Positions 1 through 8,939 are shown, counted from the stretch's first letter. The stretch is DNA of 64,000 nucleotides from Streptomyces sp. TRM68367 (GCF_014495685.1 NZ_JACTVI010000019.1:48970-112969), one strand, 5' to 3'. Notes: a model not told the origin generated them from the letters alone. Translations and numbers: made by a program.

Positions 1-406
1 CCTCGACGAACAGCGCCGGTATGCCGAGCCGGCTGCGCTCGACGACGTGCCGCTGGACGAGGCCGGCGAGTGCCGCACCGTCCGCAGCCGTGGAGCCAGT
101 GGTGTGGTCGACACCGGACCAGGCGTCGGCACGCAGCAACCCGTAGAGGGCGCCGAGCCCGGCGAAGCGCTCGGTCTCGGCGTACAGGGCGTCGGTGAGC
201 TCGAAGCCGCCGCCGGGGGTGCGGCGGTAGGCGTCCCACCCGTACATCCGCTGGTTGAGCTGGCCGGCCTTCTCGCGCAGGGTCATCCGGGAGAGCAGGT
301 CGCTCACGCGGGCGTCGACGGGGGCGGTGGGGTTGCGGTAGAGGGGGGTGGGCCGGCCGGGGGCGCCCTGGCCCGGGACGTCACTCCCCTGGTCGGTGGT
401 CGTCAC
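1..406 (-). CDS. GH3 beta-glucosidase, N-terminal part (cut by window edge)
   Basis: Reading the minus strand from a GTG at 406 gives about 135 residues of a glycoside hydrolase family 3 N-terminus. After a Pro/Gly-rich lead comes RVSDLLSRMTLREKAGQL, the usual opening of bacterial GH3 beta-glucosidases, then a stretch on the way to the first TIM-barrel strands. The catalytic Asp lies beyond the window. The start overlaps the stop of the upstream sugar kinase in a GTGA arrangement, which implies translational coupling. The enzyme would release glucose or a related monosaccharide from oligosaccharides, supplying the kinase next door. Family is confident; exact substrate is unknown. Confidence 0.85.
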   Translation of the reverse strand, partial: MTTTDQGSDVPGQGAPGRPTPLYRNPTAPVDARVSDLLSRMTLREKAGQLNQRMYGWDAYRRTPGGGFELTDALYAETERFAGLGALYGLLRADAWSGVDHTTGSTAADGAALAGLVQRHVVERSRLGIPALFVE

Positions 407-1392
407 GGGTGGCCTCCGTGGGCGAGGCGGGCGAGGGACACGGCGCCGCGGCAGCCGTCCGGGACCCAGTCGAGGGTCAGGCCGAGGGAGTGGAGCCGGG
501 TGGCCAGGGGTGCGGTGAGGGGGCCGTCGGGACCGAGCAGGCCGCCGGTGGCGACGACGCGTTCGCCCGGGCGGGGCTCCAACGCCCGTACGGCGTCGGT
601 GAGGTGATCAGCCGCCTCGTCGAGGATCGCCCCGGCGACGGCGTCCTTCTCCCCGGCCGCCGCGGCCACCAGCGGGGCCAAGCGCGCGAGGCGGGTCGGG
701 GGGCCGGCCATGACGGCGGGGAGGAGATGGCAGCGGTAGGCCTCGCGGTGGGCGCGGGGCCATGTCTCCGGATCCTCGTACGGCACCACCTCCCCCGGCA
801 GCCCCAGTGCCCGTCCCACCGACGCCGCGAGCACCGTCGCCGGTCCCCGGCCGTCGGCCATGCGCAGTGCGGCCCGTACCGCGGCGCGGCCGAGCCAGAA
901 GCCGCTGCCGTCGTCGCCGAGGAGCCAGCCGTCGCCGTCGACGGTGGTCGTGCCGCGGCGGTCGGTGATGCGCATCGCGACCGCGCCCGTGCCGGCGACC
1001 AGGGCGAGGCCGTCGGCGGGGGTGCCGGGGGCGGAGGCGAAGGCGGCCTCGATGTCGCTGCCGACGCCGACCGACGCGGGCGTGATGCCGAGGCGGTGCA
1101 GGGCCACGGTGAGGGCGGTGTGCGCGTTGCGGCGGCCGGGGTCGTCGGCGTCGGCCCCCGTGGCGCCCGCGAAACCGCCGGTCGCGGCGACGACCCGGCC
1201 GCGCAGCGGCTCCGGTACGGCCTGCCCTACGGCCTCGGCGAGATGGTCGGTGAGCTGGGACACCGGGACGGTGAGGGCGTTGCCCGGTCCGGCGGCGCCC
1301 TCGCCGAGCGGGGCGCCGTCCCCGGCGGCCGGGGCCAGGACGGCGCGGGTGCGGGTGCCGCCGGCGTCGAGACCGACCACGAGACCGTCCAT
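403..1392 (-). CDS. BadF/BadG-type sugar kinase (N-acetylglucosamine kinase-like)
   Basis: A protein of about 329 residues of the ASKHA kinase fold. The phosphate-binding loop DAGGTRTR is at residues 9-16, a TGGFAG segment follows around residue 70, and GTGAVAMR plus a GDDGSGFWLG motif lie mid-protein, as in the BadF/BadG/BcrA/BcrD family that includes GlcNAc kinases. An ATG at 1431 would add 13 residues, but the shorter start leaves room for a divergent promoter and has AGGAAGG upstream. It probably phosphorylates the sugar freed by the neighbouring glycosidases. It is the first gene of an operon with the GH3 beta-glucosidase, with a 4-base overlap. The substrate (GlcNAc, GlcN or glucose) is inferred from neighbours only. 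Confidence 0.8.
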   Translation of the reverse strand: MDGLVVGLDAGGTRTRAVLAPAAGDGAPLGEGAAGPGNALTVPVSQLTDHLAEAVGQAVPEPLRGRVVAATGGFAGATGADADDPGRRNAHTALTVALHRLGITPASVGVGSDIEAAFASAPGTPADGLALVAGTGAVAMRITDRRGTTTVDGDGWLLGDDGSGFWLGRAAVRAALRMADGRGPATVLAASVGRALGLPGEVVPYEDPETWPRAHREAYRCHLLPAVMAGPPTRLARLAPLVAAAAGEKDAVAGAILDEAADHLTDAVRALEPRPGERVVATGGLLGPDGPLTAPLATRLHSLGLTLDWVPDGCRGAVSLARLAHGGHP

Positions 1393-1446
1393 GAGACCGC
1401 CCGCACCTTCCTGGTTCAATTCATTACCCATCGGCGACTATGGTGA

Positions 1447-2712
1447 TTGAAGCATTCACCCAGGACAAGCCCCGGACCCGAGGAGGATCCCATCCGTACG
1501 CTCCGCTTCGGCGTCAACTACACGCCCCGCCGCGGCTGGTTCCACTCCTGGCACGACTTCGACCCGGCGCACGCCCGTGAGGACCTGGCGCAGATCGCCG
1601 GGCTCGGTCTCGACCACGTCCGGGTCTTCCACCTGTGGCCGCTCCTCCAGCCCAACCGCACCCTGATCCGCACCGCCGCCGTCGATCAGCTCGCGCAGCT
1701 GGCCGACCTGGCGGCCGAGGCGGGGCTCGACGTCGTCGTGGACGGCGTGCAGGGCCACCTGTCGAGCTTCGACTTCTACCCGGAGTGGACCCGCAGCTGG
1801 CACCACCGCAACGTGTTCACCGACCCCGGCGCCATCGCCGCCCAGGCCGAGCTGATGCGCACCCTGGGCCGCGCCCTCGCCGGCCGCCCCAACCTGTTCG
1901 GCCTCCAGCTCGGCAACGAGCTCAACAACCTGGTCGAGCACAACCCGGTGACCGCCGACGAGGTGGACCACTACCTCGACACCCTGCTGTCCGCCGCCCG
2001 CGACGGGCTGGGCAGCGGCGGCGGCCTGGTCACGCACTCCGCGTACGACGCCGCCTGGTACGGCGACGACCACCCCTTCACGCCGGAGGCCTCGGCCCGC
2101 AAGGGCGATGTGACCACCGTCCACCCGTGGGTGTTCTCCGGCGACTGCGCCCGCCGCTACGGCCCTCGCTCACCGCAGGTGCGGCACCTCGCCGAGTACG
2201 GCACCGAGCTGGCCACGGCCTACGCCGAGGACCCGGCCCGGCCGGTCTGGGTGCAGGAGACGGGCGCACCGGAGCCGCACATCCCGGCCGCCGACGCGCC
2301 GGACTTCGCGCGGGCGACCGTACGGAACGCGGCCGAGTGCACGGCGCTGTGGGGCGTGACCTGGTGGTCCTCCCACGACGTGGACCGGCGGCTCGCCGAC
2401 TACCCGGAGCTGGAGTACACCCTGGGCCTGTTCGACTCGGCGGGCCGCGCCAAGCCGATCGCCGAGGCGCTCGCCGAGACCGTCGCCGCCCTGCGCGCCG
2501 GCCCGCCCCTCGCCCACCCCCGCGACACCGCCCTGCTCCTGGACTGCACGCCGGGCACCCGGTCCGTGTCCGGTCCGGGCGGCGCGTACTTCGAGGCGTG
2601 GATGCGGCTGCGCGCACAGGGCGTACGACCGGCGGTGATCCTGGCGGAGCGGGCGGACGACGCGGAGTACCTGGCGGCGCGGGGCATCAAGGAGGTCGTA
2701 CACGTGCGGTGA
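1447..2712 (+). CDS. TIM-barrel glycoside hydrolase (GH5-like 'cellulase family')
   Basis: A cytoplasmic-looking (no signal peptide) beta/alpha-barrel glycosidase. Numbered from the TTG at 1447, the acid/base pair N157-E158 sits in LQLGNELN and the nucleophile candidate E271 in VWVQETGAPE; the barrel opens with FGVNYTPRRGW and carries a VTWWSSHD strand near the C-terminus. The start is uncertain. The family-like sequence begins at residue 17, and the only good Shine-Dalgarno (AGGAGG, 1481-1486) lies 5 bases before an ATC codon at 1492. The TTG has no SD. It diverges from the kinase/GH3 operon and ends facing the NagZ-like gene. It probably cleaves imported oligosaccharides in this sugar-use cluster; the substrate is not readable. 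Confidence 0.8.
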   Translation: MKHSPRTSPGPEEDPIRTLRFGVNYTPRRGWFHSWHDFDPAHAREDLAQIAGLGLDHVRVFHLWPLLQPNRTLIRTAAVDQLAQLADLAAEAGLDVVVDGVQGHLSSFDFYPEWTRSWHHRNVFTDPGAIAAQAELMRTLGRALAGRPNLFGLQLGNELNNLVEHNPVTADEVDHYLDTLLSAARDGLGSGGGLVTHSAYDAAWYGDDHPFTPEASARKGDVTTVHPWVFSGDCARRYGPRSPQVRHLAEYGTELATAYAEDPARPVWVQETGAPEPHIPAADAPDFARATVRNAAECTALWGVTWWSSHDVDRRLADYPELEYTLGLFDSAGRAKPIAEALAETVAALRAGPPLAHPRDTALLLDCTPGTRSVSGPGGAYFEAWMRLRAQGVRPAVILAERADDAEYLAARGIKEVVHVR

Positions 2713-2745
2713 TCGGTACGGGTGCCGTGACCCCCTGAACGCGTC

Positions 2746-4209
2746 TCAGTGCGCCGGGGCGCCCGCCAGCGCCTCGGCGACCGCCCGCAGGTTCGCCCGG
2801 CCGCGCCCGTACGCGCACAGGGCGCCGTCCTCCGGCAGTCCCGTGTCCACGCGGACCGCGTCCGGGCGGCGGGCCAGCAGGGCGTCGCGGAGCCGGGCCT
2901 GCCAGGGGTGCAGCCCGGCGTCGCACGTGGCGACGACCAGCGGCGCGGTCCCGGCCGCGGCGAGGATCCCGTCCACGAGGGCGGCCGGGTCGGACGGGTC
3001 GCCGGTGACCGCGGTCCCGGTGGCCTTCGGGTCGACCGCGCGCAGCTCCGTGAGCAGGTCCTCGCCGCCCCAGTTGAGCGCGGGGTGCGGCGGCGGGAAG
3101 AGGTCGACGACGTGCGCGCCGGGCACGGGCGCGGGCAGGTCACGCCGGCGTACAGCCTGGCGCGCCGCCTCGAGCCCGGCTCCGGTGTCCCAGTCGGCGA
3201 CCGTGTCCGCGGGGGTCGCGTACCGCTCGGCGAGCCGCCGCACCCGCCGCGCCGCCTCCTCGACCCGCTCCGCCGGCAGGTGCCCGGTGCCCAGCGCGCC
3301 GAGCACGGCGTCCCGGCAGGCGAGCGTGACGTCCAGATCGGGCACGGCGACGATCACCTGGTCCGCGCCGGCCGCGAGGGCGATCCGCGCCCCGGCCGCC
3401 TCGCCGTAGCGGTCGGCGATCGCCTTCATCTCCAGCGCGTCGCTGACCAGGACGCCGTCGAAGCCCAGCTCGTGGCGGAGCAGATCACCCAGGATGCGGC
3501 GGCTCAGGGTGGCGGGGCGGTTGGCGTCCAGCGCGGGGAAGACGACGTGGGCGCTCATCAGCATCGGCACGCCCGCGGCCATGGCCGCCCGGAACGGTTC
3601 GAGGTCGGCGTGGAGCGTGTCGTACGGCCGCGGGTCGACGGCGATGCCGTGGTGGCTGTCGGTGTCGGTGCCGCCGTGGCCGGGGAAGTGCTTGGCGCAG
3701 GAGGCGATGCCGCGGGCCTCGGTCGCGGTGATCCAGGCGCGCAGGTGGCGGGCGGCGAGTCCGGGGTCGGCGCCGAAGGAGCGGGTGCGCACGATCGGGT
3801 TGCGCGGGTCGTGCTGGAGGTCGGCGACGGGGGCGTAGGAGGCGGTGATGCCGAGCGCGGCCAGGTGGCCGGCCAGCGCGTCGGCGCAGCGGGCGGTCAG
3901 GCCTGGGTCGTCGGCGACGCCGAGGGCGTAGGAGCCGGGGACGTCCGGGGCGCCGGCGGCAACCAGGTGGCCGATGCCGCCGCCCTCGTTGTCGATGGCC
4001 ACGAGCAGGTCGGGGCGCAGGGACCGCAGGGCGTCGGTGAGCCGGCGGACCTGGTCGGCGGCGCGGACGTTGCGGGTGAACAGGATGACCCCGCCGAGAC
4101 CGCGGTCGACGAGCCGCTTCAGCTCGTCGGGGACGGTCGTGGTGCCGTCGAACCCGGCGACAAGCGTTCGGTGCGCGGCCTCGTCCAGGCCGGGGGGAAG
4201 GTGGTTCAC
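2746..4209 (-). CDS. GH3 beta-N-acetylhexosaminidase (NagZ-like)
   Basis: Family 3 enzyme of about 487 residues. Counting from the upstream GTG at 4230, the NagZ signature KHFPGHGGTDTDSH spans K180 to H193, with the Asp-His pair that serves as acid/base in NagZ enzymes. The nucleophile candidate is D264 in VSDALEMKA. The GTG at 4209 is preferred because GAGGA lies 8 bases upstream; the GTG at 4230 lacks a ribosome-binding site. No signal peptide is seen, so it should act inside the cell on GlcNAc-containing disaccharides or muropeptides. Some relatives are phosphorylases that use the same His, which cannot be decided here. A perfect-armed palindrome lies 30 bases upstream. Confidence 0.85.
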   Translation of the reverse strand: MNHLPPGLDEAAHRTLVAGFDGTTTVPDELKRLVDRGLGGVILFTRNVRAADQVRRLTDALRSLRPDLLVAIDNEGGGIGHLVAAGAPDVPGSYALGVADDPGLTARCADALAGHLAALGITASYAPVADLQHDPRNPIVRTRSFGADPGLAARHLRAWITATEARGIASCAKHFPGHGGTDTDSHHGIAVDPRPYDTLHADLEPFRAAMAAGVPMLMSAHVVFPALDANRPATLSRRILGDLLRHELGFDGVLVSDALEMKAIADRYGEAAGARIALAAGADQVIVAVPDLDVTLACRDAVLGALGTGHLPAERVEEAARRVRRLAERYATPADTVADWDTGAGLEAARQAVRRRDLPAPVPGAHVVDLFPPPHPALNWGGEDLLTELRAVDPKATGTAVTGDPSDPAALVDGILAAAGTAPLVVATCDAGLHPWQARLRDALLARRPDAVRVDTGLPEDGALCAYGRGRANLRAVAEALAGAPAH

Positions 4210-4239
4210 CCCTGGAATCCTCTGGCTCACTCAGCCGAA

Positions 4240-4255
4240 AGTCAACCAGTTGACT
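4240..4255. promoter_or_regulatory. 16-bp palindrome, candidate operator of the NagZ-like gene
   Basis: The sequence AGTCAAC-CA-GTTGACT has two 7-base arms that are exact reverse complements around a 2-base centre. It sits just upstream of the hexosaminidase start, where a repressor of sugar use would bind. It does not match the DasR consensus as I know it. The regulator is unknown. Confidence 0.5.
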
Positions 4256-4646
4256 GGATTGATGATTCCAACTTCGAGGTCTGAAGGCCGCCCGGGCGGT
4301 TGGACGGCCGACGGCCGCACCGGTGGGTGGGGGGTGCCCGGCCCGGACATGCGTGACGCCCCGGGAGTCATGGGGACTCCAGGGGCGCCGGACCGCGGTG
4401 GCCGCTTCCTTGAACCGCGGCGATGCCCGGTTCGGTAGCGGGCACAACAACCAGAGTGGGGGATGCGGGCGGGCGGTGACGAGGGTTTCCGGGACCGCGT
4501 CAGGCTCCCGTAAGAACTCTCCGGCTCGAAGGCCCTCTCGAAGGCCCTGGTGGGCGTGCGAAATTCGGCGGGGCGCGAGGCAACGCGCCGCACGCCGCTG
4601 TCGTCCACGAGAATGCGAACGACAAAGCGAGGGGGAAGTGGGGGCC
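4256..4646. other. Intergenic region without a recognised gene
   Basis: About 390 bases between the divergent NagZ-like gene and the small membrane protein. Frames here are open but Pro/Arg/Gly-rich and show no family. It must hold the promoter of the plus-strand gene. I see no RNA gene or strong hairpin. Confidence 0.5.
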
Positions 4647-5219
4647 GTGACCGCTCAGGATCCGGGCAGCGACAGAACACCGGACGGAGGCGACAGCGAC
4701 GGCATGGGGGCCGTGCCGTCCGAACCGTCCGAACCGTCCGAACCGTCCATGCTGTTCATGCCGTCCATGCCGGACGAGGTCTGGCAGAGGTTTCTGCGGG
4801 ACAGCGAGGCCGCCATCCGTACGTCCGCGCCCAGGGAACCGTCCGCCGAGGAGCGGACGGCACGGCAGCACCGTCAGGCGGCGCCGGACGACCGGGCGAC
4901 GGACGACCGGCGGGGCGACGGAACGCTGGACGCGGTCGGCGAGCTCTGGCAGCCCGAGGAGCGGTGGAGCGGCCCGGCCTGGCGGAAGATGGACGGCACT
5001 GCACGGCGCCGCCGCGTCGCCCGCGTCCTCGGTACGGCCGCCGTGATCGTCGTGATCCTGGGCGCCCTGTCCGCACTGCCCGACGGCTCGGGCACGCCGT
5101 ACGATGGCCCCGGCGAGGCCACGACCCAGCAGTCGGAGCAGGCCCCCGGCGAGCTCCCCACCGCGGCCCTGCCGTCCGCCCCCGCCGACCGCCCGTCACC
5201 GAGCGTCCGCGCGGGGTGA
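4647..5219 (+). CDS. Single-pass membrane protein of unknown function
   Basis: 190 residues, not recognised beyond being of a type common in Streptomyces. The N-terminal half is acidic and polar, with a run of EPS tripeptides (a 9-base DNA repeat) and a conserved-looking stretch DEVWQRFLRDSEAAIR. A second conserved block is LWQPEERWSGPAWRKMDG. One hydrophobic segment (VLGTAAVIVVILGALSAL) after a basic RRRR patch predicts an inside-out membrane anchor, followed by a short Pro/Ser-rich outer tail. The GTG at 4647 is chosen because GAGGGGG precedes it by about 11 bases; a GTG at 4638 is too close to that site. Function unknown. Confidence 0.7.
   Translation: MTAQDPGSDRTPDGGDSDGMGAVPSEPSEPSEPSMLFMPSMPDEVWQRFLRDSEAAIRTSAPREPSAEERTARQHRQAAPDDRATDDRRGDGTLDAVGELWQPEERWSGPAWRKMDGTARRRRVARVLGTAAVIVVILGALSALPDGSGTPYDGPGEATTQQSEQAPGELPTAALPSAPADRPSPSVRAG
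4716..4748. repeat. 9-bp tandem repeat encoding Glu-Pro-Ser
   Basis: The unit GAACCGTCC occurs three times in perfect tandem (4722-4748) after a partial unit. It lies in frame inside the coding sequence, so copy changes would add or remove EPS tripeptides without a frameshift. Confidence 0.85.
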
Positions 5220-5406
5220 GGCGCGCCACCGCACGGGTCCGGTCCTGGCCCGGCGACGCGGGAGCCGTACACCGCCCGCGGCGACGACGGCGAAGGCCGC
5301 CACGCCGGCCGCGGCGGTTCGCCCAGATCCTCGCGCACGGCCCCGCCACCTGCATCACCGGCGGCCGGCGCCCCGTCCCCGTACGGCCGGGCCGGCTGAA
5401 CGCCGC

Positions 5407-6060
5407 TCAGGCGCGGGCGAGCTCGGCGGCGCCGAAGGAGACGTCGAAGCGGTCGCACCAGATGCTGACGCTGGTGTAGCCGGCCGGGTCGACGTCGGTG
5501 GGCAGCGCGTAGTTCTGGCTGCCCTTGTTGCCCTTGAGCTTGCCGAGGCTGACGTACTTGCCGTCGTCGAAGACGTGCCAGCCGGCCCGGCCCTCCATCA
5601 CCGGCGCGTCGGTCAGCCAGACGCGGAGGTCGGGGCCGTTGCTGGTGTCGAGGTTCTCCAGCCGGACGACGTGCGTGCCGTCCTCCAGCCGGACGAGCTT
5701 GACCGTGCCGGATGTCGCGTGCTCGTGGCTGATCAGCTCACCGCCGGACAGCGTCACCGGGCCGGCCGGAGCAGCGGGGGCCTCGGGGGACGCCTGTGCG
5801 GCGGGATCCTCTCGGGACGCCCCTGCCTCGGCGGGCGCCCCGTTCTCGGCGGGTGCACCGTCCCCGGATGGCGTCCGCTGTGCCGCACCGGCGGGCGCCT
5901 CGGCGGCGATCCCGGGCAGGGCCTCCTCCACGGTCTCGTCCTGCCAGAGCTTCCACGGCTGGAACCAGTACAGCCCTGCGCCGACCCCGGCCAGGGCCAG
6001 CACCAGTGCCCCGGCCACCATCGGCCCGCCCCACGTCCTGTGCACGCGCCTGCGCCCCAT
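5407..6060 (-). CDS. Membrane-anchored DM13-domain protein
   Basis: 217 residues. A basic N-terminus and one hydrophobic helix (about residues 14-32, AGALVLALAGVGAGLYW) anchor the protein outside the membrane. A Pro/Ala/Glu-rich linker follows, then a C-terminal DM13 domain of about 100 residues with GTVKLVRLEDG, a VRLENLDTSNGPDLRVWL core, and a conserved Cys in SIWCDRFDVSFG. DM13 domains are proposed to take part in redox or electron transfer at the cell surface. The ATG at 6060 is preceded by GAGGAAACGAGGAG. It is convergent with the upstream hypothetical gene. Confidence 0.85.
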   Translation of the reverse strand: MGRRRVHRTWGGPMVAGALVLALAGVGAGLYWFQPWKLWQDETVEEALPGIAAEAPAGAAQRTPSGDGAPAENGAPAEAGASREDPAAQASPEAPAAPAGPVTLSGGELISHEHATSGTVKLVRLEDGTHVVRLENLDTSNGPDLRVWLTDAPVMEGRAGWHVFDDGKYVSLGKLKGNKGSQNYALPTDVDPAGYTSVSIWCDRFDVSFGAAELARA

Positions 6061-6399
6061 CGCTCCTCGTTTCCTCAGACTTTTCGCGGTTACCCATTCA
6101 ACGGAACGGAGGGCCGTCGCGGCGGCCGGAAACGATGACGGAACTCTTACGGCACCGCACGCGACAGCGGGAACGCCCCCGCACCGTCGGCTGTGGAACA
6201 TCGGGGCCGCCCCGGTCGTTGTCCCGGTGAACCGGCCGCCGTCCCCACACGTGCGCGCCCCGGCCATCGACTCCGAGTGTCATGCCCCGATCCCGCACCC
6301 TCACCGCCGCCGGGCTCGCAGGCCGTGATCCGGCCCCGGAATCTCAGCCCGCCCCCGTCCGGCCCCGGCGTCTCCACATCCTGTCCCGCCCCCGGCGTC
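6061..6399. other. Intergenic region without a recognised gene
   Basis: About 340 bases between two minus-strand genes. Open frames here are antisense artefacts of high GC. It should hold the promoter of the DM13 gene; I see no RNA gene or clear hairpin. Confidence 0.5.
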
Positions 6400-6978
6400 T
6401 CAGCGAATGTTCCACTCCCGGCCGGTGTCGATGCGCCGCCACTCCGCGGCCCACTGGGCGAGGCGGCGGCGTTCCAGCCCCCAGCGCGCCACGCGTACGG
6501 TGCCCAGGGCCGCGGCGCTCGCGCCCGCGCCCGCCAGGACGGCTCCGGAGACCGCGTGCAGCACGGTCTCGCCGGGGGTCAGGGGCTCGGCGGCGATCTG
6601 CCCTCTGCCGTCCGTCCAGACGGTGACGGTGCTGCCGGCCGGTGTCCTGGCGGGCACCCTGGCGTCGTCGGTGTGCTGCGCGCCGTCCGGCGCGGCCCAC
6701 CGCACCGCGGCCCACACCCGGTCGTCGGCCGCCGCGCGTGCGGGCTGGTCCTCCGCGTCCTCGACGAGTACGGCGGCGACCTGGTGCCGCTCCGCCCGCT
6801 GCTGCTCTGCGGCACGCTCGACCGCACCCGCCGCGACCAGCCCCGTCAGCAGGCCGGCCAGCACGGCAACCGCCCATCCCACGAGCATGATCCAGGCTTC
6901 GATGACGTCGCTGCGCCGCCTGAGCGGGTTGCGCCGCCACCGCCACAGCCGCACGCTCTGACACCGTGACGCAGCCAT
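6400..6978 (-). CDS. Rv1733c-family membrane protein
   Basis: 192 residues. The N-terminal block VRLWRWRRNPLRRRSDVIEA is the hallmark of the Streptomyces/Mycobacterium Rv1733c-like proteins. A transmembrane helix (about residues 34-55) follows, then a soluble region with a WTDGRGQIAAEPLT stretch, and a second hydrophobic helix (HAVSGAVLAGAGASAAALG) before a basic C-terminus ending in TGREWNIR. The ATG at 6978 has AGGGGGTG 8 bases upstream. In mycobacteria the homologue is a dormancy-associated membrane protein of unknown biochemistry; a stress role is only inference here. Confidence 0.8.
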   Translation of the reverse strand: MAASRCQSVRLWRWRRNPLRRRSDVIEAWIMLVGWAVAVLAGLLTGLVAAGAVERAAEQQRAERHQVAAVLVEDAEDQPARAAADDRVWAAVRWAAPDGAQHTDDARVPARTPAGSTVTVWTDGRGQIAAEPLTPGETVLHAVSGAVLAGAGASAAALGTVRVARWGLERRRLAQWAAEWRRIDTGREWNIR

Positions 6979-7192
6979 CGGCCGACACCCCCTAAAGAGC
7001 ACCGACAGCACACTTCCAGTGTGCGCCCGATGACCGGGCCGTGTCCTGACGTGACAGCGTGCGGTCCCGTCACAGGTGGAGTGTGGCGGACATCACATAA
7101 GCAATTGTGCAAAATTCAAGGCTCTTCAATGACGGTTTCGCGTTGGGCGTCCGTAATTCCTGGCGTACGGACCGCTCGTGTCAGGAGGCCCC

Positions 7193-7942
7193 ATGCCCGT
7201 CGTCTCGCGCAAGTCGGTGGGAAGCGTCGTCACCTTCGGTGCGCTCACGCTCACCGTCACCGCGCTCGCCTTCCCCGCCATGCTCGGGATCGAGAAGACC
7301 AGCGGCGGACAGGACCGCATCATCGCCAATCCCCCCTCCGGCGCGGTCACCGAAGCCGACCGCGACTTCGTCGTCAAGGTCCGCGCCGCCGGCCTGTGGG
7401 AGTACCCGCTCGGCGAGATGGTCATGGCCCGCGGCACCACCCCCAAGATGAAGGAGGCCGGCGAACACCTCGTCGTCGGCCACGCCGGCCTCGACGCCCT
7501 GTGCCGCAAGATCGCCCCCCAGCTGAACATCACCCTGCCCAACCAGGCCTCCCCGCAGCAGCAGCAGTTCGTCGCCACCGTCGACGCCAAGTCCGGCAAG
7601 GCGTTCGACTCCACCGCCGTGAACATCATGCGGGTGACGCACGGGCAGATCTTCCCGACCATCGCCAAGATCCGCGCCTCCACCAGGAACACCCTGGTCC
7701 GCCAGCTCGCCGACCTCGCCAACGACACCGTCCTGGACCACATCACCGTCCTGGAGAACACCGGCATGGTCAATCACGAGCAGGTCAACAACGAACAGAC
7801 CCTCCCCCCGAAGCTCCCCAGGGAACAGCTCACCCCGCCCCCGCCCCAGCCCGGCACCCCCGTCACCGTCCTCAAGCCCCGCCCCGACCTCGACGTCGTC
7901 ACCAGCTCCCCGAGCCCGGCCCCGTCACCCAACGCCGGCTGA
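7193..7942 (+). CDS. DUF4142 secreted/anchored protein (ferritin-like four-helix fold)
   Basis: 249 residues. An N-terminal hydrophobic segment (VGSVVTFGALTLTVTALAF) works as signal or anchor. The DUF4142 region runs from about residue 45 to 200: ADRDFVVKVRAAGLWEYPLG, then helices with GHAGLDALCRKIA and DHITVLENTG, rich in His and Glu as in this predicted helical-bundle family. The tail is Pro-rich. CAGGAGG lies 4-5 bases before the ATG at 7193, which favours it over a GTG at 7178. The family is common in actinomycete cell envelopes; its molecular role is not established. Confidence 0.8.
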   Translation: MPVVSRKSVGSVVTFGALTLTVTALAFPAMLGIEKTSGGQDRIIANPPSGAVTEADRDFVVKVRAAGLWEYPLGEMVMARGTTPKMKEAGEHLVVGHAGLDALCRKIAPQLNITLPNQASPQQQQFVATVDAKSGKAFDSTAVNIMRVTHGQIFPTIAKIRASTRNTLVRQLADLANDTVLDHITVLENTGMVNHEQVNNEQTLPPKLPREQLTPPPPQPGTPVTVLKPRPDLDVVTSSPSPAPSPNAG

Positions 7943-8143
7943 TCAGAGGGACGCGGGCCACTCGGTCCGCTCGCGCACGATGGCCCGGGTCAGGCGCCCG
8001 CCGGGGGCCAGGAGTGTCACCACCCGGTGCCTCTGCACCTCGCGTACTTCCAGGTGGAGACCAGGAACGGCCGGGCGCCGCGCGCGGGCGACGGCAGCTG
8101 GGAGGATGGCCAACTTCCGTGTGGTGCGAGGCGTTTGACCGGC

Positions 8144-8902
8144 CTACTCCCGGCCGACGCGGACGACCGCCACCGTGATGTTGTCGGGGCCGCCCGCCTC
8201 GATGGCGGCCTTCCACAGTTCGAAGGCGGCCCGGCCGTCGTCGTGTTCGCGCAGCACCTTGTCGAGGACGTCCGTGGGGAGCGGGTCCGTGAGGCCGTCG
8301 GTGCAGATGAGGTAGCGGTCTCCGGAGGACAGGGACTCGGTGGTCACGTGCGGGCGGACCTCGCGGTGGGTGGGTGAGCCGCCCAGGCACTGGGTGACGA
8401 CGGACGTGGCGCGCCGGCCGGGCTCCAGTGGCAGGCTGTCGTCAGTGCTGACCTGGCTGAGTCCGTCGGGGGACGCCCGGTAGACCCGGCTGTCGCCGAC
8501 GTTGAACACCATGAGATTCTCGGGCTGGACGACGACGCCCGCGACGGTCGTGCCCATGGCGGCGAGTTCGCCGCCCTCGTCGCCGCCGGCCGCGTCGTAC
8601 ACGGCGCGGTTGCAGGCGTGCAGGGCGCCGCGGACGGCCTCCTCGCCGCTCAGGGCGGGGCCGATGGCAGCGATCCGGCGGGCGACCAGGGCGCTGGCCA
8701 CCTCGCCGCCGGGATGCCCGCCGAGTCCGTCGGCGACGGCGACGACGAGGGGTGTGCCGAGCGGGAAGGCCAGGGTCTGCGGGTTCTCGGTGACGGTGGC
8801 GCACAGGGTCCACGGTCCGGCGACGAGGCTGTCCTCGTTGCGTTCGCGGAGCAGGCCGGGGTGGCTCAGCGCGCTGACGGCGACGTACGGCACGCGCCCC
8901 AC
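8144..8902 (-). CDS. PP2C-type serine/threonine protein phosphatase
   Basis: 252 residues covering a complete bacterial PP2C domain. Metal-binding motifs are in place: RNEDS at 21-25, VADGLGGHPGGE with D58-G59, GDSRVYR mid-protein, CTDGLTD, and GGPDNITVAVV near the end. There is no transmembrane segment or extra domain, so it is a stand-alone cytoplasmic phosphatase that would oppose Ser/Thr kinases. No kinase gene lies nearby. Start is the GTG at 8902; a second in-frame GTG lies three codons later. Confidence 0.92.
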   Translation of the reverse strand: MGRVPYVAVSALSHPGLLRERNEDSLVAGPWTLCATVTENPQTLAFPLGTPLVVAVADGLGGHPGGEVASALVARRIAAIGPALSGEEAVRGALHACNRAVYDAAGGDEGGELAAMGTTVAGVVVQPENLMVFNVGDSRVYRASPDGLSQVSTDDSLPLEPGRRATSVVTQCLGGSPTHREVRPHVTTESLSSGDRYLICTDGLTDPLPTDVLDKVLREHDDGRAAFELWKAAIEAGGPDNITVAVVRVGRE

Positions 8903-8939
8903 CGCCTTCCCTCACCGGGACGGGGCTTCCCCTGCCAGT

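Noticed and set aside
1415..1451. TTCAAT / ATTGAA inverted arms between the divergent kinase and GH5-like genes
   Set aside because: Arms of only six bases and a 25-base spacer without further symmetry; weak as an operator.
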